From positions 101,104,690-101,168,689 of the forward strand of contig CM048553.1 in the NCBI GenBank assembly GCA_026413225.1: DNA of 64,000 bases, written 5' to 3'. Origin of the DNA: Otis tarda. Lineage: Eukaryota; Chordata; Aves; Otidiformes; Otididae. Made by a program: the position numbers and the translations under genes. The notes beneath the pieces were generated by a model. The model searched no databases. It had not been told where the DNA came from and was given only the letters and a program-made list of their open reading frames with translations. Shown here in pieces: positions 36,725-48,477 of the stretch (within the stretch, counting starts at the first letter, position 1; the number at the start of each line of letters is the position of its first letter).

Positions 36725-38392
36725 GCCACTGGGGAGTTACTGGGGGAAATGGGGACCTGCTGCTAAATGGGATGGGGCCCTGGTAACAAAGGACATGGAA
36801 AAGGCCAAGGTACTCAATGTCTCCTTCACCTTGGTCTTTACTGGGAAGATCTGGAGCAAGGAAGACTTACCCTCGGTAGAGGTGAGGGAACATTTAAACA
36901 AACTGGACAGACAGATCCATGGGCCCTGATAGGATGCACCCAACTGTTGGCTGATGTCATTGCGAGGACGCTCTTGATCATATCTGAAAGATAGTGATCA
37001 GGTGAGGTTCCTGAGCACTGGAAGAGCGCAAATGTCACTCCTATCTTCAAGAAAGGCAAGAAGGAGCCAGGCAACTACCAGCAGGCCAGCTCACCTCAAT
37101 CCCTGGGAAGGTGATGGAGCAGTTAATCCTGGAAACTATTTCCAGATATTTGAAAGATAGAAAGGTGATCAGGAGCAGTCAGCATAGATGTATCAAAAGG
37201 AAACAATGTCTGACCAACTTAATAGAATTCCATGATGAGATGATGGGCTTGGTGAGTGAGCGGAGAGCAATGGATGTGGTTTATCTCTTTTGACACTGTT
37301 TCTTGTTAACATTGTCACAGACAGTCAGTTGAAGTATGGGCTAAATATATGAGACAATGAGGTGAACTGGAAACTGGCTGAAGTGTCAGGCTCAAAAGGA
37401 TTGTGACCAGCAGCTTGAAATTTGTATTGAAGCTAGTCACTAACCAAGCCCAGAGACCAACTCTGTTTAACCTCTTAATTTATGATCTGGACAATGGGAC
37501 AGAGTGCACCTGCAGCAAATTCACAGAAGATATGTAACTAGGAGAAATGGTTGACAGACCAAATGATTGTGCTGCCATTCAGAGGCACCTTGACAGGTTG
37601 GAGAAATGGGCCAACAGGAATCCCATGAAGTTTATCAAAGGGAAAAGCAATGTCCCACACTGAGGGAGGAACAACCCCATGCGCTATTACCCCCTAGGGA
37701 CTGACTATCTAGAAAGCAGCTCGGCCGAAAAGGGCCAGGGGGCCTTGGTGAACAAGTTGACCATGAGCCAGCAATGCACTCTTGCAGCAAAGGCTAACAG
37801 CATCCTGCGGTGCATCAGGAAGAGCTTTGCCAGTAGGTGTAAAGGGGGTGATCCTTCCTCTCTACTGAGAGAACCAGTGAGAAGCCATTGTCTGGAGTGC
37901 TGTGTCCAGTCCTGGGCTCCTAAGTACAAGAAAGTCATGGACATGCAGGAGTGAATGCAGTGAAGGGTCACCAAGGTCATTAAGGGCTCAAAGCATCTGG
38001 TGTGTCAGTAGAGGCTGAGAGAGCTGGGACTGTTCAGCCTGGAGAAGAGGAGGCTTAGAGGGGGAATCTTATCAATGGGTATAAATACCTAATGTAAGGA
38101 TTAAAGCAGACAGAATCAGGCTTCTCTCAGTGGTGCCATGTAATAGGACAAACTGAAATACGGGACATTCCACTTAAACACAAGAAAAAACTTTGGTTTT
38201 TTTTCTGTGTGCATGATCAAACATGGGCACAGGTTGCCAGTAAAGGCTGTGGAGTCTGCATCCCTGGAGATATTCAAAGTGCAAGTGGACATGACCCTGC
38301 ATAGCCTTCTCTAGCTGACCCTGCCTGAGCAGGGGTTGGAGTAGATGGTCTCCAGAAGTGCCTTCCAGACTGAGATGTTCTGTGATCTTGTA
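36725..38392 (+). mobile_element. CR1 LINE, 5'-truncated copy
   Basis: This is the longest transposon in the window. It begins inside the CR1 ORF2 reverse-transcriptase region and continues through the C-terminal part and 3' UTR. The 3' end has the standard CR1 sequence order: GGAGATATTCAAAGTGCA, then GAGCAGGGGTTGGAGTAGATGG, then CTTCCAGAC and a short TTCTGTGATCTTG tail in place of a perfect octamer array. 5' truncation is the normal outcome of LINE target-primed insertion. Frameshifts and in-frame stops show it has been inactive for a long time. A T-run insertion sits near 38197. Confidence 0.92.
36740..38150 (+). pseudogene. Decayed CR1 ORF2 (reverse transcriptase C-terminal part)
   Basis: Translated pieces in successive frames give recognisable CR1 ORF2 blocks: GALVTKDMEKAKVLN (frame of 36723), LLADVIARTLLIISER (frame of 36767), MMEQLILETISRYLKDRK with VIRSSQHRC, then MDVVYLF (frame of 37111), and MSQQCTLAAKANSILRCIRK (frame of 37679). 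At least three frame changes are needed, and stops interrupt it, including after the FD of the fingers/palm region. The endonuclease and the first RT motifs are absent because of the 5' truncation. It encodes no functional protein. Confidence 0.88.
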
Positions 38393-41300
38393 ACTTTCAT
38401 ATCACTCCAGCTTTTCAGGAGTACAGAAAATATAAATCTACATCAGATACAAGATTGATCCAGCCCTGCACCAGCTGGTGGCTTTTGGCAGATTCTCTGA
38501 AAGCATCATGCATGCAGAATGGAGAACTTCAGTATTAATATCCAGACTTTCAGGTCTTCCCAAATCTTCAGGGGAAGCTAGACTTTAATATCCTTCAAAG
38601 ATCTGGGCCTTGGAGTGTGATCAACACTTCACCAAAGTTTGAGATCGTACATTGACTTCCTTGGGCTTTGGATCAGGCAGTCGCTTAATGATGGTTTCCT
38701 TTGGGGGAAAAAAAATGCTGGAGGAGAACTGCAATCTTTTTGTTTAAAATAGGAAAAAATTAACGCCAATCAGGTAATACAGATGTGTGCACCCACACAG
38801 AGACGAGTTCTTTCTCTGAACATAGAGCTTAAATTACTTGTAGCGGTATTTGAAAAACAAGTGAGACATATCTCAGACTCAGGAGATATGATTGAAACCA
38901 GGCAAAATTGATTTTTTTTTTCATATTCACTGCCAGATATTGCACAGTTACATGGCTATATGCAGATAGAAGACAATGTGCATCTTATCATGCCGGTGAT
39001 AGATTCCACACTGGCTTTAAAGGAATAAATCGTTAATTTAAATCATGGATTTTCTGTTTACAACACAAGCCTATAAAAATATTTCACTCCTAGTTCAGCA
39101 GAAAGAAAAAAAGCCCTTTTAATATATAGGCCAATCTGATAAATGCTTCTATGCACATGTAGGCGTGATTTTAGTCCATTTGATTTTGTTTGCTTGTTTT
39201 TTATTTAAATCAGTAGTAGTTTTGTCAATGGTGCATTGTAGAAAAATGCAGAAGAGTTTAAGATAAATTAAAAGACAAACAACACTTCTACCTCTTTTCT
39301 CTACATGTAATGACATATTTTGAAGCTCTGGTGAGCAGGAAATGGGATTCCAGCTGGTGCCAGCTGCCACGGAGGTTCTGTACAACAATGCTGTTGAGCA
39401 CCTGCAGAGGCTTAATTCTGATACAGGAGACCCCAAAATGATAATTTATTATAATAACAATAATTAATTGTCCCCTTATTGTGGACCTCAAATTCTTCCA
39501 ACATTATTTACCAGGTCTATTGCTCCCTGACTGGAAAAAAAAAAGGAACCTTCTGAGGTTGGGATATCCCAAAATATCCATGTCCTAACACAGTGGAACC
39601 TTGACCTAAGGCCAGACCTTTAAAACTGTGTAGGTAATAATGAGAATAATGTAGCAATGAAGACCAAGATGGATGTTGTCCCACAGGTATCCTGGGACAA
39701 TGTTATTAAGCCCTCAAACAAATCCAGAGCTGAGGAGTTTTAAAGATGAACTGTGGGTCTGGATTGACAAAGTGGTAAGCATTTGCAGAGCAATTTTTTA
39801 GGAGCAGCCAAACAGGTTCATGTGTCTTTGAATTCAAATCAGACTGAAAACCTGAGGGACAGGTTCAGAGAAAGATTTGAGCAGATATTCTTCCTCATGA
39901 AAAAAATAAAAGAATCTCAAATCTGAGGTCCATGGCTTGGATTTTTTTATTATTTTAATTAAAACTAATCTGTTTGCATCCTCCTACATGCTTATTTCAT
40001 TGCCAGGATCTGACTGGGAACATTAGACTAAGTGAATCAGACTGCTTGGTGATTATCCAGCTGGAATATTGTATTTCTCTCTTGTTGCCATCTCTGTAGT
40101 TTAGTGGTCTTAAGATGAGGCATGTGGTCCCACAGAAAGGACATGTTTAGAATAAGGCAGTTGGAGGTAGGGGCAAGGAAGCGGAAGACGATACTCATGA
40201 AATATTCTTCCTCTTCAGAAGCGGTCCAAGAGTGGATAAACTGAGTAATCACCTCTCTAGCTAAACAATTTCCTAGCATTTGATTGATGTTTAGATTCAC
40301 AGAGCTGGGAAAGATAAGTAAACAAGTCAATTCCCTGACTCACGATATGATGCCTCTGAGCATCATATCAAATGCTAATGATTAAGTTGATTTAGTAAAT
40401 ATAATCAAGAAGTCCACCTTTGTCTATTACTAGCAATTCTGTTATTCATTAGCCCTTTACCTCTTGCAGTTATAAAACGTTGCCCTTAGTTGTATTTTTT
40501 AAAAAATATTAACTAGAACAAGGGTTAAAAAGAGCCAAAGCAAAGGACCACCCATGATAAAAGGCCTTGAAGATTTCCCCCAGATGAATTATAGGAACTA
40601 GGAAAACTTCTGATCGTTTCCAATTTAGACAGAGTCATTTGTGAGAAATGAGAAAACACCTGGTGAACAAAGTTAACTGTTAACTGGCTGAGAGACTGTT
40701 CAGAAGAACAAAAAGACCACAAAAATTTGCCTTACCCCAGATTTTGCCTTTGTAACAATTAAGTTGTCCAAAGGAAAGGAGAGCAGGACTTAATTCCAGG
40801 TCGGATAAACAACACTCTGAGAACTCTCTGCTGTGATTGAGATATTCCCACATTGCTCTCTGCTATGTGCTTAAACACTGTTTGAGCAAATATTCCAGAC
40901 AATTGCATCATTCCTTTAGAGTGTTCCAAAAAAAAAAAAAAAGAAAAAAAGTAAGAGCAAAAGCTATGTGAACACAGCCAAAATAAATTAGCTTGCTATT
41001 TGATTATTCAATTAATATCCAATGACTTTAATTAATTAGCATTCTTTTGAGGGAAGGATAGATAGCCTTCATGATTAAAAGCCTTTATCCTGCACAGAGG
41101 ACACATAGGCATGCTGCTGCTCGGAATCCTCCTGAATTTGGGGCCTAAGAAAATTCCTTCATTGCCTTGTAGCCCTTTGAATCAGGTTGGAAATATCCAC
41201 TCATGGGCACTTGTGGCAACAGAGAGACATCTGCACAGGGTCTCACACTGCTGGAGAACGCAGCCCATATCCATCTGAGGGATCATTTAGCAGGAAGGAG

Positions 41301-44300
41301 CTTGACAAAAAGAATGTCACTGGCCATTTGAATACACGGGAGATGAATTTACACAGAGTTTGCATCAAGTTTATTGTTTGGATTTTTCCTTTGTCTATAG
41401 GCAGATTCAAATAGAAGTATTGCCTGGCTTGAACGAGGAGACTCAGTAAACACATCCCTCAAAATTTTCATTCTTAATGTATCAGTAGCTTTTCAGTTCA
41501 TTACAGTGTTATTAGTCAGTCTTCATAAAAGAGCTATGCATCTTTATTAAAAATGGAAGTTCACATCATTTTATGTTCCCATAAAAATGGGTGGTGGTAG
41601 CTTTGATTAATTTCTTCACGTACAGTGAACTTTACAGCAAATTGGACAGTGTAATTCAATTCCTATTTCTGTGGATTTTTTTTGTTGGTAGAAAATTGAT
41701 ATAATTCATATGTAATCGTATTGCCTTTGCAAGAGATATTTAAGAAATAATATCCTGAGGTAATGATTGCATGGCTTAATTATTAATATCATACTTTCAG
41801 GCACGACAGCGTGCACTCCTTTTATCAAGCTTGGCTTCTATCAAAAAATATTTCCCCTGTCCACAGTTTGTTACTTGCTATAAAGTGTATCTGAATTCTA
41901 TACATAGGTGCACGTAGATGTGCATGTCATCGGAGTGCCTGATATTAGCATGTTTCTCTTCAGAGTGAGTTCTAATCTTGGAAAGAGTGGATGGCTAAAG
42001 GATAAAAAGAAAGCCATCTCAGTAGCAGAGCAGAATTACATGCACAGATTTCAAGCAAGCTGGGAGGGCTCTTTTGAAACTCTATTTGTTGGAAATGGTG
42101 ATTTGCCATGTTAGGATAACTACTGAATCCCTAAGGAAGCTTAGCTAGCCACAAATGGAGCACACTAGGAAATCCAAGGAGATAGTCCAGCATCACTGGG
42201 AGATCTGGATCTCTGGTGTTCCCTTAGGCTGTATGAGAGGTCTGGTCAGGTCTTTTTAATAATCAGATTACCCTAGTCTGCTGGGAAATCTTTAGAGATG
42301 CTGGGAACTGACTGTTCCTGTATTTACAGTTCTGCCTTGAGGGATGGAAGAAAACCCTCCATCCAATTGGAGACAATGCAGTATACCATTATTTCTCCGT
42401 TGTGTTATGTTTAAGCCTCTGTTGTTATTGAAAATTTTCCGCTACTTCCTCTCTTATCTTTCTGTGATCACTTCATAAGGCCAAACCCACTGAAATCAGG
42501 GAAACTTTAAACTATCACAGCGACATACAGAATGGGTGCTCACAGATGATATCCATAAGCAATGTTTTGCCATCATCCCATTTTGTCTTACTGCTGAGGC
42601 AAACCCCTTGAAACCAAGCCTTCCTTGAAAAACTGTGGCCTATATCTACTGTTTTTACTGAAGACAAAGGTGTTTGCAGCATCATTTGATAATTGTCTGA
42701 TGACATTAACCACCACAGCAGGACTCTTTTTGCACACAGACCACAGAAATTCTAGTGAACGCATTTACTGAAGTTCAAATTACAGAAAGAAGTACCTATA
42801 CAGGGTACCGGCAGACATACTTCTTCGTAAAATGAGTGCATGTGACAACCTCTGACTGCACAGACTATTTTTTAATACAATAGATATGATTTGTACGTGG
42901 AGGTCAATCCCAGTAGATCTTATCAGGACATTTCCCTTACTTACATTTTCATCAGCAAATAAGAGTATTTGAGTGAAGAGATGGTCTCGCAATGTTCTGA
43001 GTACTGCTGGTGAACCTACAGAAAAAAAAAAAAACAAAACATAAGAAACGCTGCCTTAACCAGGCCCAAAATGCTCAATTAAAGGGATGTTCTTAAAACA
43101 GCACCTGTCAATCTCTGCTATCAAAATCATATTGAAAAAAAAAAGAAGAATTGCAAGCAGATAAATGCTAAATCATGATGGTATATTTACAGATCAGTAT
43201 TGACAACTGTAAATGAACCTGAAAATCAATTAGAAAGCACGATGTTCCTTGGAAGACAAATATCTTAGGTTCTGATTGTGATAGAAGTCAAGTTGAGTCC
43301 CTCAGACTTCTAATGTCTAAGTAGTCTTCAGGGGCAGGATGAGGAAGAAGGGATCTTAGCAGTACTAGGTGGAAGAGTTATTTCCAGCCTTCATCCCCTT
43401 ACAAGTGGCATGCTGTCTAACCATACTCAGATAAACAAGGTAGAAGAGAATGAGAATTTTAATGCCTCAGAGCTCCCAACATATGAGTACTTCTAATTTC
43501 TGTTGGACATTTGTGGAGCCTCTTCTCAGCAGCAATGCTCTGCATGTCTGAATAACACAGAGCTGAAGGCAGATGGAAAGAGATCTTCCATCAGTTCGTC
43601 TCATTCACCTGGGCTTCGGCTCACAGTAATTAAGGAGCTTATTGAGCTAACTAGAAAAAGTCATGAATAAATGATATGATTCAAAGAGATGCATTTATCA
43701 TATTCATAGTCAGTTATCTTATTTACTTATTTCATATTCCACTTGACTGTGTTTGTAGTTTATATATGCTTCTGTGTTCAGATAAAAACTAGTAGCTGGA
43801 AAACTATAAAATTTTGCCCATGCTAGACCTAAGAAATAGAGAAATATATATGCTCGCCTTCAAAGTATCACTCTGGTACATTTTGCTATTACATTCTGTT
43901 CTTCGGAGGAAGACTGTAAGTAGCAAAATGTCAGGCAATACCCAGCATATCATATTTAAAGAAAACACCAACATTTCTGTCGTGCACACTGGAACTTTAC
44001 AGTTTGTGGAAATCATTTGTTATTTCAAGATGCTAACTCCTGCTTTCTGTTCAAAGGGAATTTTCTTATCCTGGCATATTATTCAAAATATTTATAATAA
44101 GGATAATCAAAGTTTTTATTGTCCACATGAGCTTCTGACAACTCACTTTCTCTTTCCAGAGACTTACTGATCCCTTAAAAGCAAAAATCTTCCAGACTCA
44201 GTCCATGGACATCTGGGGTTTGTGAACTACTTCCAAAGAGTATTTAAAAGGTATGGGAGAAAAGCAAACCAACTATCAGGAAACTTAAATTCACTGTATA

Positions 44301-44374
44301 GATCCCAAACCTCTACTGGAAAATTTGAAGGGGGTTGAGAACCACAATTAGTTCAGGTATTTAAATATAATTAA
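38393..44374. other. Intergenic DNA, no gene recognised
   Basis: AT-rich sequence with short, unsupported frames. It contains scattered A- and T-runs and an ATTA-rich cluster at 40970-41060. A short ACTGAAATCAGGGA motif at about 42489 resembles the core of the inverted-repeat fossils described nearby. Confidence 0.55.
40970..41060. promoter_or_regulatory. Homeodomain-site cluster (ATTA/TAAT)
   Basis: Within about 90 bp there are repeated ATTA/TAAT cores: AAATTAGC, GATTATTC, CAATTAATATCC, TTTAATTAATTAGC. The final overlapping TAATTAATTAG is a strong homeodomain dimer-type sequence. In an AT-rich region this could arise by chance, so confidence is low. Confidence 0.2.
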
Positions 44375-44460
44375 GGCCTTGTTCTTTTCTTGCTTATATC
44401 AGTGTAAGCTAAAAATAGCTCCCTTTAAGCCAGACAGTGTTGTTACTCTGAGGTAGAACA
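44375..44460. mobile_element. MITE-like inverted-repeat fossil, family B, copy 1
   Basis: The motif order GGCCTTGTTCTTTTCTTGC, TATATCAGTGTAAGC, ATAGCTCCCTTTAAG, CAGTGTTGTTACTC follows a known sauropsid inverted-repeat pattern in which a CCATTGAAGTCAGTGG-like centre is flanked by TTACACTG-type arms. It is strongly diverged. The family name cannot be given from memory. Confidence 0.4.
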
Positions 44461-44735
44461 GCTTAGTTGTACCATCGCACCCATACTCATAAATCACAGG
44501 TAAGGGTTGTCATGCCAGATAAGACAATTAGTTCACCACATCCTGTACCTTGTGCCTGATACTAACCAAGGCTTGTTGCGTTAGAAGAAAATCGCTGTTT
44601 GTGCAACGTTGCACAGGGGGAGACAAATTCCTTCCAGTTTCCTGTGGTAATCTTCTTATGCCAGAGGCAGAATATATGATTAACCTTTGATAAATATTTT
44701 TTCCTCATGTATTTCCTGACTCTTCCGCTCATTGT

Positions 44736-44834
44736 GGCCCTGAATCAGCAAGGTACTTAAGCACATGAGCAGTCCAGACTGGTGCTACTCAAGTTCCTAA
44801 TGTTATGCCTGTGTGAGGTCTTTGTTGAATCAGT
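44736..44834. mobile_element. MITE-like inverted-repeat fossil, family A, copy 2
   Basis: The left end is GGCCCTGAATCAGCAAGG followed by TACTTAAGCACATGAG. The right end is CTTTGTTGAATCAG, which is the approximate inverse complement (CTGATTCAACAAAG). The total is about 100 bp with no coding capacity. It is a relative of the element at 26817-26957, sharing the CTGATTCAGC end and the ACTTAAGCAC inner block. Confidence 0.55.
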
Positions 44835-46232
44835 TTTTGAGTTGCTTTTAAGTCCAGGCATAAAGATGTTAGTGGAAATCCTCCATATAGCGGCTCAACA
44901 TTAGATAAAAATATGATACAATCAAAGAATATGCTAACTTTGTTCTTAGCATGTCTTATTCTGTAATGAACGAAGAGCACATAAAACATGGGTTGTACTG
45001 ACCATTTTACATGTGGGTGACACACCTCAACAAATTGATGGATTTGAGTTCCCTGAGATCATTGAGCTCATATCAGTGCTGGTAAAAGCCTATGCACTTA
45101 AAGTAACAGAATCACTGTCTGTAATAGAGCAGAGCACTGATCCTGAATCTGGCACCCAAATCAACATATGAAAATATAGCAAGGCCATGATATGCCCAGT
45201 TACGCCAGCTCAGGAGGAATTAAGTTCAGAGGACTGCTTAGGCAGCAGAGTTTCTCCCTTGAGAGAACTGTATAGGGAGAGCTCTTTAATACACACTGCA
45301 CTGAGCGAGCTGCCTAATAAGACAAAAGGTAAATAAATATGATTCATGTTGAGAGAGGTACAGAGCAGAGACAGATGAACTGGGAAAACCAAGTAGGATG
45401 TTAGAAGACATCTTTAACTTGTCCGCAATGGACTGCTTCCTTTCGCTAGGAGAAAAAAAAATGAGCATCTGTGGGAACTCCTTTGTTATTAGAACTGTTT
45501 CAGAAGCCGTTTTCAGAGTCCAGCTGTAAATTGGATATAAGCACTTGCCAAATGCGAGGGGAGTGGTTTCCACTTTGGTCTTTGTGTTTATTGTTTCTGC
45601 ACTGGCAACAGAATTTAATTCATAGCAGCAGCAAAACAAAGACAGCTCTGAGTTATACTGTAATTCACTGCTGGAGATTTATGAATATTATTTTCCTGTA
45701 AAATCCAGCATTTTTCGCTTTACTACTTGTAACCTGTAAGTGGCATAAAACTGTGTACCTAGCAGGATTTCCTATTGCAGTGAGTGCCAAACAGCAGTGT
45801 AAGAACTGCACTGCGTGCGCATGTGGTTATGCAGTACGCATAAATTGTACCTTTATGTTTAACTTGTCTAATCAGCTCACCATATCAAAACTTAATAAGT
45901 AGCTGCTTCTCATTTAAAGGTCTAGTAAAACTGCAATTACTATGGCTGTAAGATGCCTTGTTTCGAAAAGAGCATTAAATAGTTTTATAGATATGGTTAG
46001 AAGCACTTGTGTAGTTGTTTTTATGAAAGTGAATGAGTTCATTAATAATGGGAGTCAGAGACAGAAATATAAGTTAGGAGCTGGTGAAGTATCTTACTTT
46101 TGCATCCCTTCCTTACAGGTTATCCTTGAAGTCTAATCCACTTCTTCCTCCACATGGAAAATTGGGCAAGGCTAAATCCCGATAACACACCCAGAGGTGA
46201 TGTTTTGTGAGACACATTTCCTCTCAGGGGGA

Positions 46233-46325
46233 GGACTGAAGGGCCTGATTATAATTTGTACTTGGTTTTCCACCAGGAAAAAATGAATTGTCTTCAGTGC
46301 AGTTACTCTAAATTTAATTCAAAAC
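46233..46325. mobile_element. MITE-like inverted-repeat fossil, family B, copy 2 (partial)
   Basis: It starts GGGCCTGATTATAATTTG and ends in CTTCAGTGCAGTTACTC followed by AAATTTAATTC. It shares the terminal GGGCCTGATT and the CAGTG-GTTACTC core with the element at 44375. One arm is well preserved and the other is eroded. Confidence 0.4.
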
Positions 46326-46674
46326 CGTGACCTGAAGCCTGTTTCACACAGTGAGACTGTATTAAAAAAAAAAAAAAAAGTCTTATTATACTCATGAACT
46401 AATGAGCTATGTGTCATACCATGTGTGCCGGGGGACTGGCATTGCTCTTCAGCCGTGGTAACTGTGAGCAAGACACCTGATTCGGAGATGAGCTCATCGG
46501 AGGACACAGAGCAGAGGATCTCGCTGCTCTCGTAAGCATCCGGGATCTTCCCATTGGCTTTAGTGGATTCTGGTCCTGATCCCAGGGAGACTCATCTTCC
46601 TTTTGTCTCTGTAAAATTTGGAAAACTGATACCCTGTCTGATTAGGGTTCAAGCTCCCACATCACCTTCTCTTC

Positions 46675-46728
46675 TAGAAACTCCAGACCTCTTGGAGGTG
46701 TCTTCCAGCCTTAAGATTCTATGATTCC
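46675..46728 (+). mobile_element. Short CR1 3'-end fragment
   Basis: The segment CTCTTGGAGGTGTCTTCCAG followed by TTAAGATTCTATGATTCC matches the last ~50 bp of CR1 elements (pattern CTCCTGAGGTCCCTTCCAAC, then ATTCTATGATTC). It lies on the + strand. Only the extreme 3' end is present. Confidence 0.6.
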
Positions 46729-48259
46729 TGTGGGGAACCTGAAGCCAATACCGAGCCCAGGGCAGAAAACTTCCTGCCTCTAGTCTGTATTGAAGGGAAA
46801 CTGGCATTTTAGATATTGACATCTTAAATTAGACTTCGCCGTATCTCTACAGACACTGTTGGCCAAATCTGTACATTTTTAAAAATGTATTTTTTGAAAA
46901 AGGAAATATCAGATTTACTGTAAATGCAGACAAGGGAGGAGAGAGCAGATGGGCAATGTTTAAGTTACAAACCTAAGGGAAGATTTTTTCATACAAAACT
47001 CTTAAACTGCAGCTCTTAAAATAAAGAAAGATTTTCTGTTTTCCACAGTGACTCACTAAACCTTTATTTAGACAGTTGGTAAAAACACCACATCACATAA
47101 TTCCCTGTTTCTTTTTTTTTTTCCTTTTTTTCCCCCCTTTTGCTCAGGTGCAGTTTAGAACTATGATGTTTTTCCTTTCAAAGGCAGGCAGGAATCTACA
47201 TTAAGGCATTCCGCCTTTTATTTTTTGTTGGCAATCTAAATGTAGTTTGAAGTGGCTAATATTCCTGTTTAGACCCACAGCACAGCACCCTCTGATGCGC
47301 ATATTAGACAGGAGAATTAGAATGGTTGTGAGGGTTTTTGTTCATTTTGTGGAAGACATTTTTCAGAGATGAGTTTTCATACTCATTCAGAAATTCAAAA
47401 CCAAAAAGCAGGACCCAAAACATAAAGATTTGGAGTAAATAGATCATCTTACCCTTGAGCAACTCTCTTACCATGCTTCTTGCAGGAACTCTAGCTATTT
47501 GCAGAGTTGGACAACTTCCTTCCCACATAACTGGTTCATGATTATTATTTGTCTTCAGAAAGGCTGCAAGTTGCATAGTAGCTGCTGTTTGCTCTCAGTC
47601 AACCTGCTACTGGGTGATAATGAACACCCTTGTTTACTACCAAAGCCAATGGCAACTGAAAACACTCAAATTTTGGCAGCAGTGGTTAAAACCAACAGAG
47701 GACTTTCACACAAGGCTGTGGAGGTTTCTCTCAGCACATAGCTGCGGACTTCATGGGGTTTTGCTGACTGATTGCTGCTAGCCTGATTCCAGGAGATGTT
47801 GAGCTCCCCATTTTATTTCCTGAGAGGCACACATAAAATTATACAGGTTCTCCTGTATCAGGAGAAGCACTGTTAAACAGGTTGCTTTAAGGCCTCATCT
47901 AATGGTTTCTGGGCCTCCAAATTTCTGTTGTAGGTGCTACTCTTGGAAGCTGCTACCTCCAGTCACTTTCCTTGCTAGAATATACAGTAACATTGCCAGA
48001 GTTTACGGTTCCTTGAATGCTAAAAACAAGCTTAAGTTAAACTTTAGCTTGCAGAAGCAGCTCAGAAATAAAGATGACTCAAAAAAACCAGGAGAATCCA
48101 AGTTACTCACACTATGCCTGCATAAGAAGAAAAACTTGTTCACTGTTTTGGAAGTTATTCTAGTTAAGACTGAATATATATTGTTTTCAATCTTCTCAGA
48201 GATACTGCATTGGTCCCTGTAGGTCTCTTTTCTCCATAGCTGTGTGTTTTCTGCTCTTG

Positions 48260-48477
48260 GAATCATAGAATCGTAGAATAGTTTGGCTGGAAGGGACTTT
48301 TAAAGGTCTTCTAGTCCAACCCCCCTGCAAGAAGCAGGGACATCTCCAACCAGATCAGGTTGCTCAGGGTCCTGTCCAACCCGGCCTTGAATGTTTCCGG
48401 GAATGGGGCATCCACCACCTCTCTGGGCAACCTGTTCCAGTGTTCCATCACCCTCATAATAAAAAATTTCTTCTGCC
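48260..48477 (-). mobile_element. CR1 LINE 3' fragment
   Basis: On the + strand the sequence opens with AATCATAGAATCGTAGAAT, the reverse complement of the CR1 octamer tail. It continues GGCTGGAAGGGACTTTTAAAG, GTCCAACCCCCCTGCAAG and CTTGAATGTTTCCGGGAATG. The - strand translation contains the end of CR1 ORF2 (EHWNRLPREVV, then PETFKAGLD). The better preserved tail suggests a younger insertion than the copy at 36725. It is about 220 bp long, heavily 5'-truncated and non-functional. Confidence 0.9.
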
